From Symbiodinium natans (Eukaryota > Sar > Dinophyceae > Suessiales > Symbiodiniaceae), in NCBI GenBank assembly GCA_905221605.1, contig CAJNDS010000588.1, positions 44,703 to 108,702 on the forward strand: a DNA stretch of 64,000 bases, written 5' to 3'. Positions 43,733 through 56,235 of this stretch are shown here, one piece after another (position 1 is the first letter of the stretch; each line of letters begins with the position of its first letter). Made by a program: the position numbers and the translations under genes. The notes under the pieces were generated by a model that was not told the origin of the DNA, ran no database searches, and saw only the letters and a program-made list of their open reading frames with translations.

Positions 43733-46700
43733 TCAGGTTCGTGGATTGCCGCAGCTACCTGTTAGAACTACTTCCAGATCCCTTGGACTGGTGCCTTGGT
43801 CTGTACATTCTGTACGAACTGAGGCAAACACTGAAGTCCTGCTGAAGAGTACCGTAGCAAGCAAAGCCACCTCCATTGTTACGTTTCACAATGGAATGGG
43901 AGTGGGCGTATCTCTCCAGAGGAGAGCGCTGCAGTGCGCATGCCGCTGGCGAACTGGAACAGAGGATCTGCTGGCTGAGGCATGTCCTTGGGTTCTAAAG
44001 TTTGCGGGGCATTTCGTGGATCCGGCAATCCTAGTTTGTTTCAGGTGCATGTTGACCCACGTCTGCGGTCAGCCATTGGCCAGTGCTGCCGCGCGTTGCG
44101 CAGGTTCTTGGCCATTTCTTGCCATGTGCATTGTCGGTGCAAGGTTTTCATTTTTAAGGAGTGGCTCACTATTTTTCGCGAATGCTACTCTTACGCAGTC
44201 TCCTGCCAACAACAGAAGTGCATGATGCACTTCTTTTGCAGGCTACCTCAGGATGACTTACTGGGTGACATGGTGAAGTCGGCTCAGCTCAGCGCGGAAA
44301 GTGTACGATTCTTTGTCACGCTCATGGGGGCGCGGCCGAAGGGCTTGAAGGACCAGGTCTGCCTCCTCTCCTAGCGCTTCAGTATGCTTGCAGCACGTAA
44401 CAGTTTTATGACTATATGCTGTGCGCGTGTGCGCAGGTTCTCGACCTCGGCTGGTGGCACGCGCAACTGGTTTCCGAGCAAGGTCAGCAATGGAGCTGTT
44501 TTCGTGATGTCTTCAGCAGCTTCAGCACAGACGCGCGTCCAGGAACTGCTTTGGGCCTGTGGCTTCAGAGCTCGAACCTCCAGGAACTATCCCTTGCTGA
44601 ATGCGATGGCGGGCGTGGGAGTTAACAACCATCTCATGATATCCAACAACCACTAGCATGTAACGTGTACATGATGCCACATGATGCCGTCCTCGCCCCG
44701 GGTCATCCGCCAGGCTTGCTTCAGGACGACGGCCTCTCCCGTATCCTACGAGGTCTAGGCAGTTCGCAGCTCCAGCTCAGGTCCGGAAGCCTCACGCGTT
44801 ACGGCATGCGACCTTCAGTCCACCATGCACGAAGAATGCCACCCATGCTCCAGGCATCTCAACCTGTGCGCAGCCGAGCTTTGCCCATCGCATGCGGCAC
44901 CTCTCGTCGACATCATTGCACGATGTCCGCTAGAGGCCGACTAAACAATCAAAGCATCATTGCACTTTGTGGATGCAACAACGCCATGCCAGTACATGCT
45001 TGTGCATGCCTTTGCGTGCCCTTACATGTTACAACCAAGACCTTGAACCTGGCTTTCAACGGTCGGCTCATGATACCAGCGGGATTGGAAGGCCATTGCC
45101 ACAAGTGCGGCATGCGCAATGCGCACGCCAATATAAGTGCTTCTTTATTCGAAGGCTTGGCACGAGCGGCGGACAAGCGTGTATTTGGCGTACAAAGGCT
45201 GGCTGGGAGCTGAGAAGACTGTCGGTTTCATGCAATATGTCCAGTTTTGCTGCCATTCACCAACATGACGAACGGGCGGAGTTTCAGCAAGAGATTCAGG
45301 TACTGAAGCATTGCGAGATTGCCGCCAAAGCTGCGGTACCCCTTGCAGCCTGGCTGGGCCACATGCCGAACCTTCGAGAGCCTGGGGCCTGGTTAAAATA
45401 GCGAAAAGGCTCAGGGGCTGTGACGCGTTGCGACGAGCAGGAATATGACAGAATGGCGGAAGCACCATAAATATCATCATCACCAGCATCACCAGCATCA
45501 CCATCATCACCATCATCACCATCATCACCATCATCACCATCATCACCATCATCACATGTAGTCGTCGTTTGTCCTTTGCTGCATTTTGCAGCCTTGCATT
45601 TCCCAGGCTGAACCTCGACTGGAATGTGGAGCTCTACACCTCCCTCGGCCTGCGCGGCCTGGTGCAAGGAATGGGTGCCACTTGGCGCGGTGAACGGATA
45701 TACATGAAGGTTCTGAGGATTGCAGTTCACCGAACATGCATCGAACTTTGAGCTAGATTTCGTCCCCCTCCGTCCCACACAAGTTGATGAACAGACTTGT
45801 TTGCTGTTAGATGGTAGCATTTGCAACAGATTTGCTCCTTAGCTACCTGTTGTTGTTGATCTTTTTCGGAAAGTTTCTTGTCAAGCCTTGCAGCGTTCCA
45901 GTGTTCAAGGTGGAGAGGATGTCGGTCGCTTCGGGTGTGCTGCGGACGCTGCGGGTGCTCAAGCTGCAGGGCTGCCAGCTGCCGGATAGCACGGCGGAGG
46001 CTGAGCGGAGTAGCATCCATGTGTTAATCATGAACAATCATTCGAAATGGACTTTGTAGTGGAGTGGCATGTCCAAGACCTTGGGAGTGATGCTTCAGGG
46101 TCCACCATCATGTTCTTTCATGCAGGTGGCGCTCATGGACTTCCTTCGGCAATGTACCGCCTTGCAGCTGCTTGAAGTGCCGAATTGTGCTGCATCCCAG
46201 CGCATTTGGTCGCGACGTGGACTCGACCAAACAACTGCTCAGAGCGTCTGGAAGAAGCAGGGCTTTCTGCAAGCGCTGAGGCCTGGTGGGCTGCGTTCGG
46301 TAGTGAGGCGGTAGTGAGGTAGCTGCTAGGCTATAGTGCTTGTGCACCCCAAGGCAATCGGAGGTGAGGGAGTGCTTGCGATGCCTGCTTCCTGGACCGG
46401 TGCACCCCGGTGCACCCCTGTTGGTCTGCGTCAGCAAGTGGCAGGCAGATGTAAGATTCTTATGATTTCTTATGACAATGTCAGCAGGACCTTTGGATTG
46501 GCGGGCTCTTCAGATTGCATGCCGTTGGGGAGACTCAGCATCCGCCGGGCCTCTGGCTGAGGCAAGGTCCACCTGTCTATTCTTAGAAGCCAACCGTGGT
46601 GTACCATGGAGCTTCACTTTATTGCTGGCTCAATCTTAAGTCACTCAAGTCTTCAGGATCTCAAGGCTCCAGGAAGCATGAGCATGTAAGTCTGCTTTCC

Positions 46701-48230
46701 CTGACGTTCGTTCCCAAACCTGTCGTAGCGGCACAACTCTCGACTTGGCAAGGTTCATCGTCGGCCCCGCCTTCGGTCAGCAGCTGTCAGGCTGTCCCGG
46801 CGTCTGCGAGGCTTGGGAGACCTTCTCGGAACGGCGGCCCTCAAACATTCAGCAGAGGACTGGTGACCAGACCCGTGGGCATGCCTTCCCCCCTAATTTC
46901 ACACGTCTACACGTTAGGAGCTTCGCTTCGCAGTGGAGATTCTCGGCGCGAGACCGAGGCAAGCTCCGCCGGTCCGACTTCCTGAGAGCCTTAGTCGCCT
47001 TAGAGGTACTGCACAGTGCCTTGCAATGGAAACACCATCTCAGCATGTAGCTGCAAGGTAGCTGCAATGTACTTAGGATTCGAATGTTGGACTTGAGCCA
47101 TGAGCATCTGCTCACAGGCTCGGGCTGCAGTTCTAGCTCAAGCAAGGTTCAAGCTGGACTTGGCGCTCTAGCTTAACGTAGACACGCCGGTGACACGCCA
47201 CGGAGAATTTGATGAATCATTTCAAAGGTGGAAGGATGTTGGTACCTCTTCAAGGGCAAGCCCTTGGCATCTTCCTCCGGCACTGCCCACAGCTCGAAGA
47301 GCTTCGAGTGCTGGGTGACTCGGCTCAGCGGCTCTGCTGGCTCCTTTTGGTGCAGAAGGAGGGGGCTGTTGTCAAGTTGTGAAGTTGCACTCGCTGTGCT
47401 CATTGTGCCCATGATTGCCATCCTGAGGCCATGCGCAGATCTGCACGGCTGCGGGCTTGGAAGGCCTAGTCGCAGGCTTGCAAGGCCTGTCTCTTCCACT
47501 CAGGAGAGGGCTTTGTAGAGGCAACGTCTACTGTGATGGAGCGGGTGCGCCTGCAGATGGTGGATGATCGGGGTCGTGCGACTTGAGGACGCTGCTTTTT
47601 GGGGGTTGCGGCGTTTCCGAGCACGCCGCTCACTGTCTCGGTGCATCGGCAGCAATCGCTGGCACGGTTCATGTTCAAAGATGCTCAAAGCATGTATGAC
47701 CGAAGGTCAGTTTCTCCGTCAATGTCCTCGCCTAACATCTCTGAGCTTGGCTGGCAGCTGGCAGCTCTGTACGGCTGCTGGTCTCCGTGCCATTACCCAA
47801 ACGTGGGGAGAAGGAGTCTTGGTTTCGACGTCATTCATTCCTTTCCTGCATGCACCGGAGAACTCACGCGCATGTGCGTCCGTGTTGCTCTTGTGTTTTC
47901 TACCAGATACGCTGCCACTGGAGCTGTTGAATCTCACCAACTGCCGCCTGAAGATTCCTTCGGCACAAGCGCTGGGAGAGCTCCTTAGGACCGCACAGAT
48001 CTTCAGTAGATGCGAGTTGTTTGCATGATTTGGTTCCTTTTGGAGGACTATAAGTGACTATAAGGCATGCTGCAGGAAATGTTGCTTCCTCACCCAGCTG
48101 GTGCTGTCGGGCAACCAGGCAGGGTATCTCGCAGACTGCTCGCAGACCCTTCTGCCTTGAACCTTCGGCATCTGCTGCCTCTGCTGACACTGCTGACACT
48201 TGGTGACCTCTGCAGGATTTCTTTGATGCT
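43733..48230 (+). CDS. Leucine-rich-repeat protein, multi-exon
   Basis: Many short plus-strand exons carry LRR text: VLDLGWWHAQLV...LWLQSSNLQELSLAECDG (from 44437), LNLDWNVELYTSLGLRGLV (about 45611), LRTLRVLKLQGCQLPD (from 45910), VALMDFLRQCTALQLLEVPN (from 46126), ALGIFLRHCPQLEELRVLGD (about 47257), GQFLRQCPRLTSLSLAGSWQ (about 47703), LPLELLNLTNCRLKIPSAQA (about 47917), LTQLVLSGNQAGYLAD (about 48098) and LNLRHLLPLLTLLTLGDL (about 48156). An upstream exon-like segment reads DCRSYLLELLPDPLDWCLGL (43.75 kb). The pattern LxxLxLxxC with an FLRQC lead resembles the cysteine-containing LRR type of F-box/AMN1-like proteins. It is probably a protein-binding scaffold; no enzymatic or membrane domain is visible. 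Exon limits are mostly approximate, and two adjacent genes are not excluded. Confidence 0.65.
45468..45556. repeat. ATCACC/CATCAT trinucleotide-type array
   Basis: About 88 bases of CATCATCAC-type repeats between two LRR exons, likely intronic. The minus frame gives a Met/Val string that is only a shadow. Confidence 0.9.
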
Positions 48231-51200
48231 CGGGCCATCTTGTACTTGCTGAAGGGCCTGGGCGATGGAGGCCCAAGTTCTGACCCAAACGATCTGAACA
48301 TATCTGAACTCATCCCGAGATCAGAAGCTGGGACTCTAGATGCTTCTGCAGGACTTCCGAAATTGCGGGAGATCGCATGGTCCCCGCAGCACCTGGTGGA
48401 CATGAGTGAGGCTTTCCAGAAGGCGAGCAGGAAAGATTGCATGCAGATGTCAGGCTTGTTGTCTGTCCTTGTTTGCGCTGTGTTCAAGTGCCCATGCATC
48501 TACAGTTCTGCTTGGTCTTGCACCAGGAATTTGGCTGCTTCTTGCGTCGCTGTTCGCTGCTTCGACAAAGCTCGGCCCGGCGACAAAAAGATGCCAAAGA
48601 CATGTCGAATACGTCAAGTGACATCTCAGTGACTGCAGTGACTGATGGGCGTTTGTGTAGGGCTAATGCCTTTAGAAGGGACGACTGTCTTCAGAAGGCC
48701 CTTTAAAGCTAGCGTGATGTCTTCCCAATCAGAGGCTTTCGACAAGCGCCTCTGCCCTCTGTACCACGGAGTGGTCGAGGCCTCCTTGGGGAGCTCTCGT
48801 AGCACTTCGCAGCTCTTCGAATCTCGAATATCTCGATACTCTCGCCGGATCCCTGAAAACCCAAATTTGGATGCAGATGACGAAAGACGATCGGCCTCTC
48901 TCGGCATCGATGGGAGACGAGGCTCAGGAGAGCTGCAATTGCAGATGCAGACTGCGTTTTTGGCAGTGCGTTTTTTGCAATGAGCAGCAGATCGACGAGA
49001 TTACTCTCTTACACACGCGTCTCAAGTTACCTGTCGACTTGGGGTGTGCACGCTCCACGCTGGGAAAGCTTCGCCCGCAGTCGGGAATCTTCTAGGACAG
49101 TTCAAAGGGCATTTGGCCATCATGATGAGACTACTGGTACGACTGTTCCTGCTACCACCCTGTTATGCCCGACTCCTGAGAACCCATGAGCACGTCCATT
49201 GATTCCGAACGGTATAGTCAAACCTGAAAGCCGTAAAGTAAAGCCTTACCCTGAAACTGCAGCCATAAACGTCATTTCAAGCCACAAATCTTACAAAAGT
49301 CATAAAGTCTTAAAAGTTCACAAAGTTCACACAGGTGCTACGTCCAAAGGTTTATGGTTTTAGGGTCGCAAACGCTGGGCCCAAGAAAAAACTTAAGGTT
49401 AGGAACAGTATGCACTGCAAAAAAAGCACTGCAAAAAGGCACTGTGACATCAGATTGCCCAATATCCACCGCACCCACCCCTGTGGTCAGCTGGGTGGGA
49501 TTGAGCGTTCTTGGAAAAGACTTCCTCTTGCAAGTTCAACAGCCTGACAAGCTGGACAATGCGTCCACATCCGCTCGTTGCGTCAACCTTGTTCGGTTTT
49601 GTGGAACTCCTGGAACTGGAGGTTTGAGGTGGACTGGACCCGGCCGAATCCGCCGTCGCTATAGGCGATCGCTCAGTGAGGTATGATCCACTCTTGACCG
49701 GTCGGCTGGGAGGTTTGCTCTCTCTGTGCCCCTGCCAGTGCGCAGGATGTTTTGTTCGTCACATCTTGCATCCGGACCGATGGCTGGATGCACTGGGGCA
49801 GATACGTCAAAAATACGATCAGCCAATGGACCTGCATCGAGCTTGCTGGGCAATCTTGTGGTGTTCTGCGTCTTTTTCCTTCACAAGTCTCTCGACGCTC
49901 GGAATCATGTGCACCAGGTGCCTTTTGAAGCGAGCCTTGCTCAAGACTCAAGTCCAAAAGAAAAGTCTGACAAATCCAACGCTTGCAAAAAGACTGGACC
50001 AGAATTACAAGACTAACGGAAGCTGCAGCTAAGTGCGCCCCCTGCCCAGGAGATCTGGGGCGAGTTGCCGAGGCCACAGCTTTGCCCTTGTTTCCGGACC
50101 TGAATCCTTACCTGCACTGGGAAGCACGAAGAAACTAGCTTGCAATTGCAGGTGCGGTTCTGGTTGTAGGCATAGGCTCAGATTCCCGGCCTTCTGGTTC
50201 AAATCACGTGGGGGTACAGAGCTTACAACAGGTTGCTGCCGGACAGTGAACTTTCTAAGTCTCTAAGCCTTGTCGATCTTGATCCCGGGGGTGCATGCAT
50301 GCTGCATACGTATTTCTGTCAGTCTACGGCGATGGCTTGCGCACCAGGAAATCTGTGACAGGGTTGATTGACGTTTCGAGCTTGCAAGCTGAGATAATCA
50401 TGGATATCAGTTCTAAAATTTTCAAGGGTCGCTGAGCCACCGCGTGCGTACTGCAGGCTGCCTCAGAGCCCATGCAGAGGCACTGCCTCTGTTGTTTCCC
50501 TTTTCGCTGAAGCTGGTTTGTGGACGTTTGTGGCCCTGCGAGTTTCATGCGTGCCTAGTCATGTTCTGGGGGGTTGTGTCATGTTGTCTGGGTTGGACCT
50601 TCGGTCAACAGGACCCACCTTCCGCGACGACCGCTGTCAGCGCCTGGCCGAGTGCCCAGGGACAATCCCTTCCATGCTAAACAGCCCTGAGCTACTCGAT
50701 TCCTGCCGCCCCCTTCCTGCCCCTTCTTGCCCCTTCCTGCCTCTTCCTGCCCCTTCCCTTCCCTCTTTCTGACAACTGAGGTGGGTGATCTCCAGCTGCC
50801 AGAAGTCGATGAGGGTGATGTCAGGCTTCTGAATTTGTGCACAGTCTGCTGTGGTGAACTGGCGTGGGGTTTTCGTCGCAGGTATCCTCGTGGTGATGAT
50901 TTGTCAGGCTTCCTGCTGCCAGTAGGAGTCGAGCCGTGCACGGGTGCGAGTCCGTTTGCCAAGAGGCTCGGTGCTGGGGCTGGACTTGAATGCTGGAATC
51001 GCGAGATATTTGGCGTCCTAGTCTGAGATGCCCTGAGCACAGGTTGACTTGCCGTCATGCAACTTTTTCCCAGCAAATCTGACGTCAGGTCTCCTGAAGC
51101 AAGCGGCCCCAGTGCGAAAGATCGGCGTTCACAACGTGAGACCCGTCCTGAAGTTGATGTCCGTGGGCAAAGCAGCTGTTCAATGCCAGCAGCTGCTGGC

Positions 51201-51540
51201 TAGGCTCTTCACACAGACACGGGTGAAGTTGTACATAGGGCTGCCTCCCCTGCATCCACTGACTCTTGCCCTCTTGCCGAAATGGAGCAGGAGGATGATG
51301 CTCACCCGTATGGAATGGCATGTATGCTTTCAGAACGTTCGTGGGCGTACCTCCACGCTTAGCACCCGAGAAATGCAGAGGAATCGGAAATGCGCAAAGA
51401 TTCACATAGCACACTTGGCAGTGTATCCTGTCCTACACGGGACCTCGAAGCATGTCCTAAGCTGTTTGCGTAAAGTCGTGGATGTCATTAGCCGGCTTTC
51501 TGTTGTCGCCTCGTACGTATGCCAGTAGACCAGTTTTCAG
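48231..51540. other. Unassigned region with a few exon-like frames
   Basis: Plus-strand frames near 49750-49860 (DRWLDALGQIRQKYDQPMDL) and 50780-51020 (VGDLQLPEVDEGDVRLLNLC, then CGELAWGFRRRYPRGDDLSG) look like exons of an unknown protein. A pyrimidine-rich stretch with CCCCTTCCTGC repeats lies at 50705-50770. No domain is recognisable. Confidence 0.35.
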
Positions 51541-51549
51541 GCCAGGGGT

Positions 51550-51566
51550 GGGGGGGGGGGGGGGGG
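51550..51566. repeat. G17 homopolymer
   Basis: Seventeen consecutive G just before the inverted 146-bp array. A likely polymerase stall or assembly weak point. Confidence 0.9.
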
Positions 51567-51599
51567 AAGAAGGAAAAATATGTATAATGCGGTTTGGCC

Positions 51600-53380
51600 C
51601 TGGTTTGGCCCTGGGACTTTAATATTTTAATGTTCGGTGGATCTGGCCCTGGACCCTTAATATTTTAATATTCAAGGCTTGACTTTAATATTAAAATATT
51701 AAAATATTAAAGTCCTGGGGTCTCTGGCCAGGCCTGAGGCAGAAAAGGACTTTAATATTAAAATATTAAAGTTTTTTAAATATTAAAGTCCCGGGCCGGA
51801 CTTTAATATTTTAATATTCAAGGCTTGACTTTAATATTAAAATATTAAAATATTAAAGTCCTGGGGTCTCTGGCCAGGCCTGAGGCAGAAAAGGACTTTA
51901 ATATTAAAATATTAAAGTTTTTTAAATATTAAAGTCCCGGGCCGGACTTTAATATTTTAATATTCAAGGCTTGACTTTAATATTAAAATATTAAAATATC
52001 AAAGTCCTGGGGTCTCTGGCCAGGCCTGAGGCAGAAAAGGACTTTAATATTAAAATATTAAAGTTTTTTAAATATTAAAGTCCCGGGCCGGACTTTAATA
52101 TTTTAATATTCAAGGCTTGACTTTAATATTAAAATATTGAAATATTAAAGTCCTGGGGTCTCTGGCCAGGCATGAGGCAGAAAAGAACTTTAATATTAAA
52201 ATATTAAAGTTTTTTAAATATTAAAGTCCCGGGCCGGACTTTAATATTTTAATATTCAAGGCTTGACTTTAATATTAAAATATTAAAATATTAAAATATT
52301 AAAGTCCTGGGGTCTCTGGCCAGGCCTGAGGCAGAAAAGGAACTTTAATATTAAAATATTAAAGTTTTTTAAATATTAAAGTCCCGGGCCGGACTTTAAT
52401 ATTTTAATATTCAAGGCTTGACTTTAATATTAAAATATTAAAATATTAAAGTCCTGGGGTCTCTGGCCGGGCCTGAGGCCTCTGCCTCAGGCCTGGCCAG
52501 AGACCCCAGGACTTTAATATTTTAATATTTTAATATTAAAGTCAAGCCTTGAATATTAAAATATTAAAGTCCGGCCCGGGACTTTAATATTTAAAAACTT
52601 TAATATTTTAATGTGAAAATCCTTCTCTGCCTCAGTCCTGGCCAGAGACCCCAGGACTTTAATATTTTAATATTTTAATATTAAAGTCAAGCCTTGAATA
52701 TTAAAATATTAAAGTCCGGCCCGGGACTTTAATATTTAAAAAACTTTAATATTTTAATATTAAAGTCCTTTTCTGCCTCAGGCCTGGCCAGAGACCCCAG
52801 GACTTTAATATTTTAATATTTTAATATTAAAGTCAAGCCTTGAATATTAAAATATTAAAGTCCGGCCCGGGACTTTAATATTTAAAAAACTTTAATATTT
52901 TAATATTAAAGTCCTTTTCTGCCTCAGGCCTGGCCAGAGACCCCAGGACTTTAATATTTTAATATTTTAATATTAAAGTCAAGCCTTGAATATTAAAATA
53001 TTAAAGTCCGGCCCGGGACTTTAATATTTAAAAAACTTTAATATTTTAATATTAAAGTCCTTTTCTGCCTCAGGCCTGGCCAGAGACCCCAGGACTTTAA
53101 TATTTTAATATTTTAATATTAAAGTCAAGCCTTGAATATTAAAATATTAAAGTCCGGCCCGGGACTTTAATATTTAAAAAACTTTAATATTTTAATATTA
53201 AAGTCCTTTTCTGCCTCAGGCCTGGCCAGAGACCCCAGGACTTTAATATTTAATATTTTAATATTAAAGTCAAGCCTTGAATATTAAAATATTAAAGTCC
53301 GGCCCGGGACTTTAATATTTAAAAAACTTTAATATTCTAATATTAAAGTTCTTTTCTGCCTCAGGCCTGGCCAGAGACCC
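51600..53380. repeat. Head-to-head inverted array of a 146-bp monomer
   Basis: The monomer combines TTTAATATTTTAATATT stretches with a GC core (CCTGGGGTCTCTGGCCAGG). On the left the core repeats at 51712, 51858, 52004, 52150, 52304 and 52451; on the right its reverse complement repeats at 52502, 52647, 52793, 52939, 53085, 53231 and 53376. Spacing is 145-147 except one interval of 154. Orientation flips at about 52481, where GCCTGAGGC and GCCTCAGGC face each other across CTCT. The whole forms an imperfect palindrome of about 1.7 kb. Arms carry different variants (the 154-bp interval on the left, GTGAAAATCCTTCTC near 52613 on the right), so it is not a simple mirrored sequencing artefact. Confidence 0.9.
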
Positions 53381-53390
53381 CGGCACTTTG

Positions 53391-54126
53391 TCAAATCCCT
53401 CTGCGCCACGGGAAAATCTGGCCAAATCGGGCGGCTACCTTTGGGAAGTGTGGTAAATACCAATCAAAACGGGGTATCGGGATTTCACAAAGTGCTGCGG
53501 ATAATCCGGCGTCGAAAATACCAATCAAAACGGGGCATAATTTCACAAAGTGCCGCAGGAAAATCTGGCCAAATCGGGCTGCTACCTTTCGGAAGTGTTC
53601 AAAATACCAATGAAAACGGGGCATAGGGATTTCACAAAGTGCCGCAGAAATCTGGCCAAATCGGGCTGCTACCTTTCGGAAGTGTGCAAAATACCAATGA
53701 AAACGGGGCATAGGGATTTCACAAAGTGCCGCAGAAAATCTGGCCAAATCGGGCTGCTACCTTTCGGAAGCGTGGAAAATACAAATCAAAACAGGGCATA
53801 GGGATTTCACAAAGCGCCGCGGAAAATCTGGCCAAATCGGGCTGCTGCCTTTCGGATGCGTGGAAAATACCAATCAAAACGGGGCATAGGGATTTCACAA
53901 AGTGCCGAGAGAAAATCTGGCCAAATCGGGCTGCTGCCTTTCGGATGCGTGGTAAATACCAATCAAAACGGGGCATAGGGATTTCACAAAGTGCCGAGAG
54001 AAAATCTGGCCAAATCGGGCTGCTACCCTTCGGAAGTGTGGAAAAACACCAATCAAAACGGGGCATAGGGATTTCACAAAGCGCCGAGACAAAATCTGGC
54101 CAAATCGGGCTGCTACCCTTCGGAAG
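53391..54126. repeat. 88-bp satellite, block 1
   Basis: Eight to nine copies of a unit of about 88 bases containing TTTCACAAAGTGCCGCGG, AAATCTGGCCAAATCGGGC, CTTTCGGAAGTGTGG and AATACCAATCAAAACGGGGC. CTGGCC starts at 53419, 53565, 53652, 53740 and 53828 mark the period, the first gap holding a partial unit. Long frames on both strands are repeat shadows. Confidence 0.95.
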
Positions 54127-55436
54127 GGTAGCTGGGTTAGTTGTAACTCTTATTTTTGCTTAGTTGTAACTTTTGTTTTTTGCTTAGTTGTAACTTGTCG
54201 TCACTGAACTGTTAGCAGGGGCAGTATTTGGCGCAACCCTCCCCCCCCCCTCCACCCGAGCATGCCGATGGGCCAAGAATGGTGCCGTCTTTTGGGTCTA
54301 CCCTAAAACCCTAAACCTAAACCTTAAAATAATGGAACCCTAAAACCATGAAAGCCTAAGACCCTAAAACCCTCCTAAAACAATAGAACCCTAAAGCCCT
54401 AATACATCCTAAAATCCTAAAACCTTAAGACCCTAAAGCTCTAAAGCCCTATAGGCCATAAAACCCTTAAATAATGGAACCCTAAAGTGCTAAAACCTGA
54501 AAACCCCGAACTACGAAGTAGGACCCTAAAACCCTAAAGCGGACCCTAAAACACTAAAGCCCTAAAGCCCAAAGGCCCTAAAACCCTAACACTCGAAAGC
54601 CCTAGCACCTTGAACCTACCTGGGGTCTTCGAAGACCGCATTTCCTGATTTTAAGGACTCCCCCTAGGTCGGTGCTTAGTTTTGCGTAGTAGGCGTAAAA
54701 AAAGGACGAATACCCACCCCCCAAAAAAAAACAAACAGTACAAGAATACCCAAATAAATTGTGCATCCTTATTACTGCTGTTGCTTGTATTACTATTGTT
54801 GCTATCATTCATATTTTTAGTCTGATGACTGTTACCTCCATTATTACATGTGCTTTTGTTAGGAACCCTAAACCCAAACCTTAGGCCCTAAACCCTAAAC
54901 TCTAACCCCTAAAAGCCGTAAGCCCCCAACGCCCTAAACCCCCAAATCCGAAATCCCAAAACACTAAACCCTAAAAACCTTTGGCCCTGAAAGCCCCAAG
55001 CCCAAAACCCTCAGGGCTGCCTGACAGCCCGAAATGCTAGGAAGCCTAGAAACCCGAGGCGCTAGAAGCCTTCAGCCATAGTAGAAACACAGGCCTAAAG
55101 CCCAAATGTCGCTGAGGCCTAAACGCCCTAAACCCTAGAAGCCCCAAGCCCCAGCTGGCCCTAAAACCACTGAGGCCTTAAAGCCCTAAGCCCGTAAAGC
55201 CTGAACCCTAAAGCCAACAGCCTATGCCTTAACTCCAAAAACCCAAACCCGAGGCCCTAAACCCTAGGTATTTCACAGCATTTGCAGTTTGAGGCCGAAA
55301 AAAAGTTACAGGTAAGCAAGGGTTATGGCGCGAAAAAAGTTACGAGTCAGCAAAAACAAGTTACAACTAAGTAAATCCAGCAAAAACACCAAAAGTCACA
55401 AGTAAGCAAAATGACAAGTTGCAACTAAGCGTGCTT
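54127..55436. mobile_element. Foldback-like insertion carrying telomere-like repeats
   Basis: The 88-bp satellite breaks off after CCTTCGGAAG (54117-54126) and resumes with another CCTTCGGAAG (55437-55446) in the same orientation. Between them the left end has three direct copies of GCTTAGTTGTAACTT-like sequence, and the right end has several copies of the reverse complement (CAAGTTACAACTAAG). The interior (54.29-55.27 kb) is mostly degenerate CCCTAAA. This fits a foldback-type element with inverted subrepeat ends and a 10-base target duplication; because the target is itself repetitive, unequal exchange is an alternative. No ORF with a transposase motif is seen. Confidence 0.6.
54290..55270. 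repeat. Degenerate CCCTAAA (telomere-like) tract
   Basis: Dense but imperfect CCCTAAA and CCCTAAAA words occupy most of this kilobase, broken at 54620-54860 by unrelated AT-rich sequence. TTTAGGG is the telomere repeat of plants and of several algae including dinoflagellates. The poor regularity argues for an interstitial, ageing tract and not a chromosome end. Confidence 0.8.
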
Positions 55437-55850
55437 CCTTCGGAAGTGTGGAAAATACCAATCAAAACGGGGCATAAGGATTTCACAAAGTGCCGCGGAA
55501 AATCTGGCCAAATCGGGCTGCTACCCTTCAGAAGTGTGGAAAATACCACTCAAAACAGGGCATAGGGATTTCACAAAGTGCCGCGGAGAATCTGGGCTGC
55601 GTAGGGATTTCACAAAGTGCCGCGGAAAATCTGGCCAAGTCGGGCTGGTTACCTTCGGAAGCGTGGAAAATACCAATCAAAACGGCGCAGGATTTCACAC
55701 CACATCGGGCTGCTACCTTTCGGAAGTCAGTGTGGAAAATACCAATCAAAACGGGGCATAAGGATTTCACAAAGTGCCGCGGAGAATTCGGCCAAATCGG
55801 GCTGCTACCTTTCGGAAGTGTGGTAAACACCAGTCAACATCCCTGTCGCC
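55437..55850. repeat. 88-bp satellite, block 2
   Basis: Four to five copies of the same unit as at 53.4-54.1 kb, with internal deletions near 55600 and 55690. It ends where the 370-base duplicated block begins. Confidence 0.9.
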
Positions 55851-55859
55851 CCATGTCGT

Positions 55860-56235
55860 TTTGCAGTATTTGTGAGGGTTTGTAAGGTCTCGGTGCAATT
55901 CCAGCGCATGTTGCTACATGTAGTCGCGGAGTACATTCATTTCCCTTGAGTTTTCCCTTGTTGTTTTTTTGCCGCCCGCATTTTCAAGGGAAACCCTTCC
56001 CTTGAAAACCCCGCGGAACCCTGCTTCCCTTAAGATGTCCCTTTAAACGTGTTGGTTTCCGTTTGCCTGTTCCCTTGAATTCCCTTTCAATCTTCCCTTG
56101 AACCGTTGGCGGCGTCGCGCGGGAAGCCAAACGCCAGCCCAAAATGAGGCCTTTTTTCCCGCCGAATCCCGCCAAACGTGCGCTTTTCACACTCCAAGGG
56201 AAATGTCTGACGCGAGTGACAGGTGAGGAACGTAG
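55860..56235. repeat. 370-bp block, copy 1 of a 1.2-kb higher-order repeat
   Basis: Shares with 57075-57450 a long run of matching sequence: GGTTTGTAAGGTCTCGGTGC, CATTTCCCTTGAGTTTT, CCCCGCGGAACCCTGCTTCC, CCGCCAAAC and AAATGTCTGACGCGAGTGAC. Each copy is preceded by an 88-bp satellite block, giving a repeat of about 1.2 kb. Confidence 0.85.

Noticed and set aside
51600-54130. CRISPR-like array
   Set aside because: The 146-bp and 88-bp units are continuous satellites without unique spacers, and no cas-like genes are present; the context is eukaryotic.
53391-54163. Frames with repeated KSGQIGLLPFGSV or RFDWYF
   Set aside because: Shadows of the 88-bp satellite, whose period is close to a multiple of three.
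54290-55270. True chromosome end
   Set aside because: The CCCTAAA words are irregular, broken by other sequence, and flanked on both sides by the same satellite.
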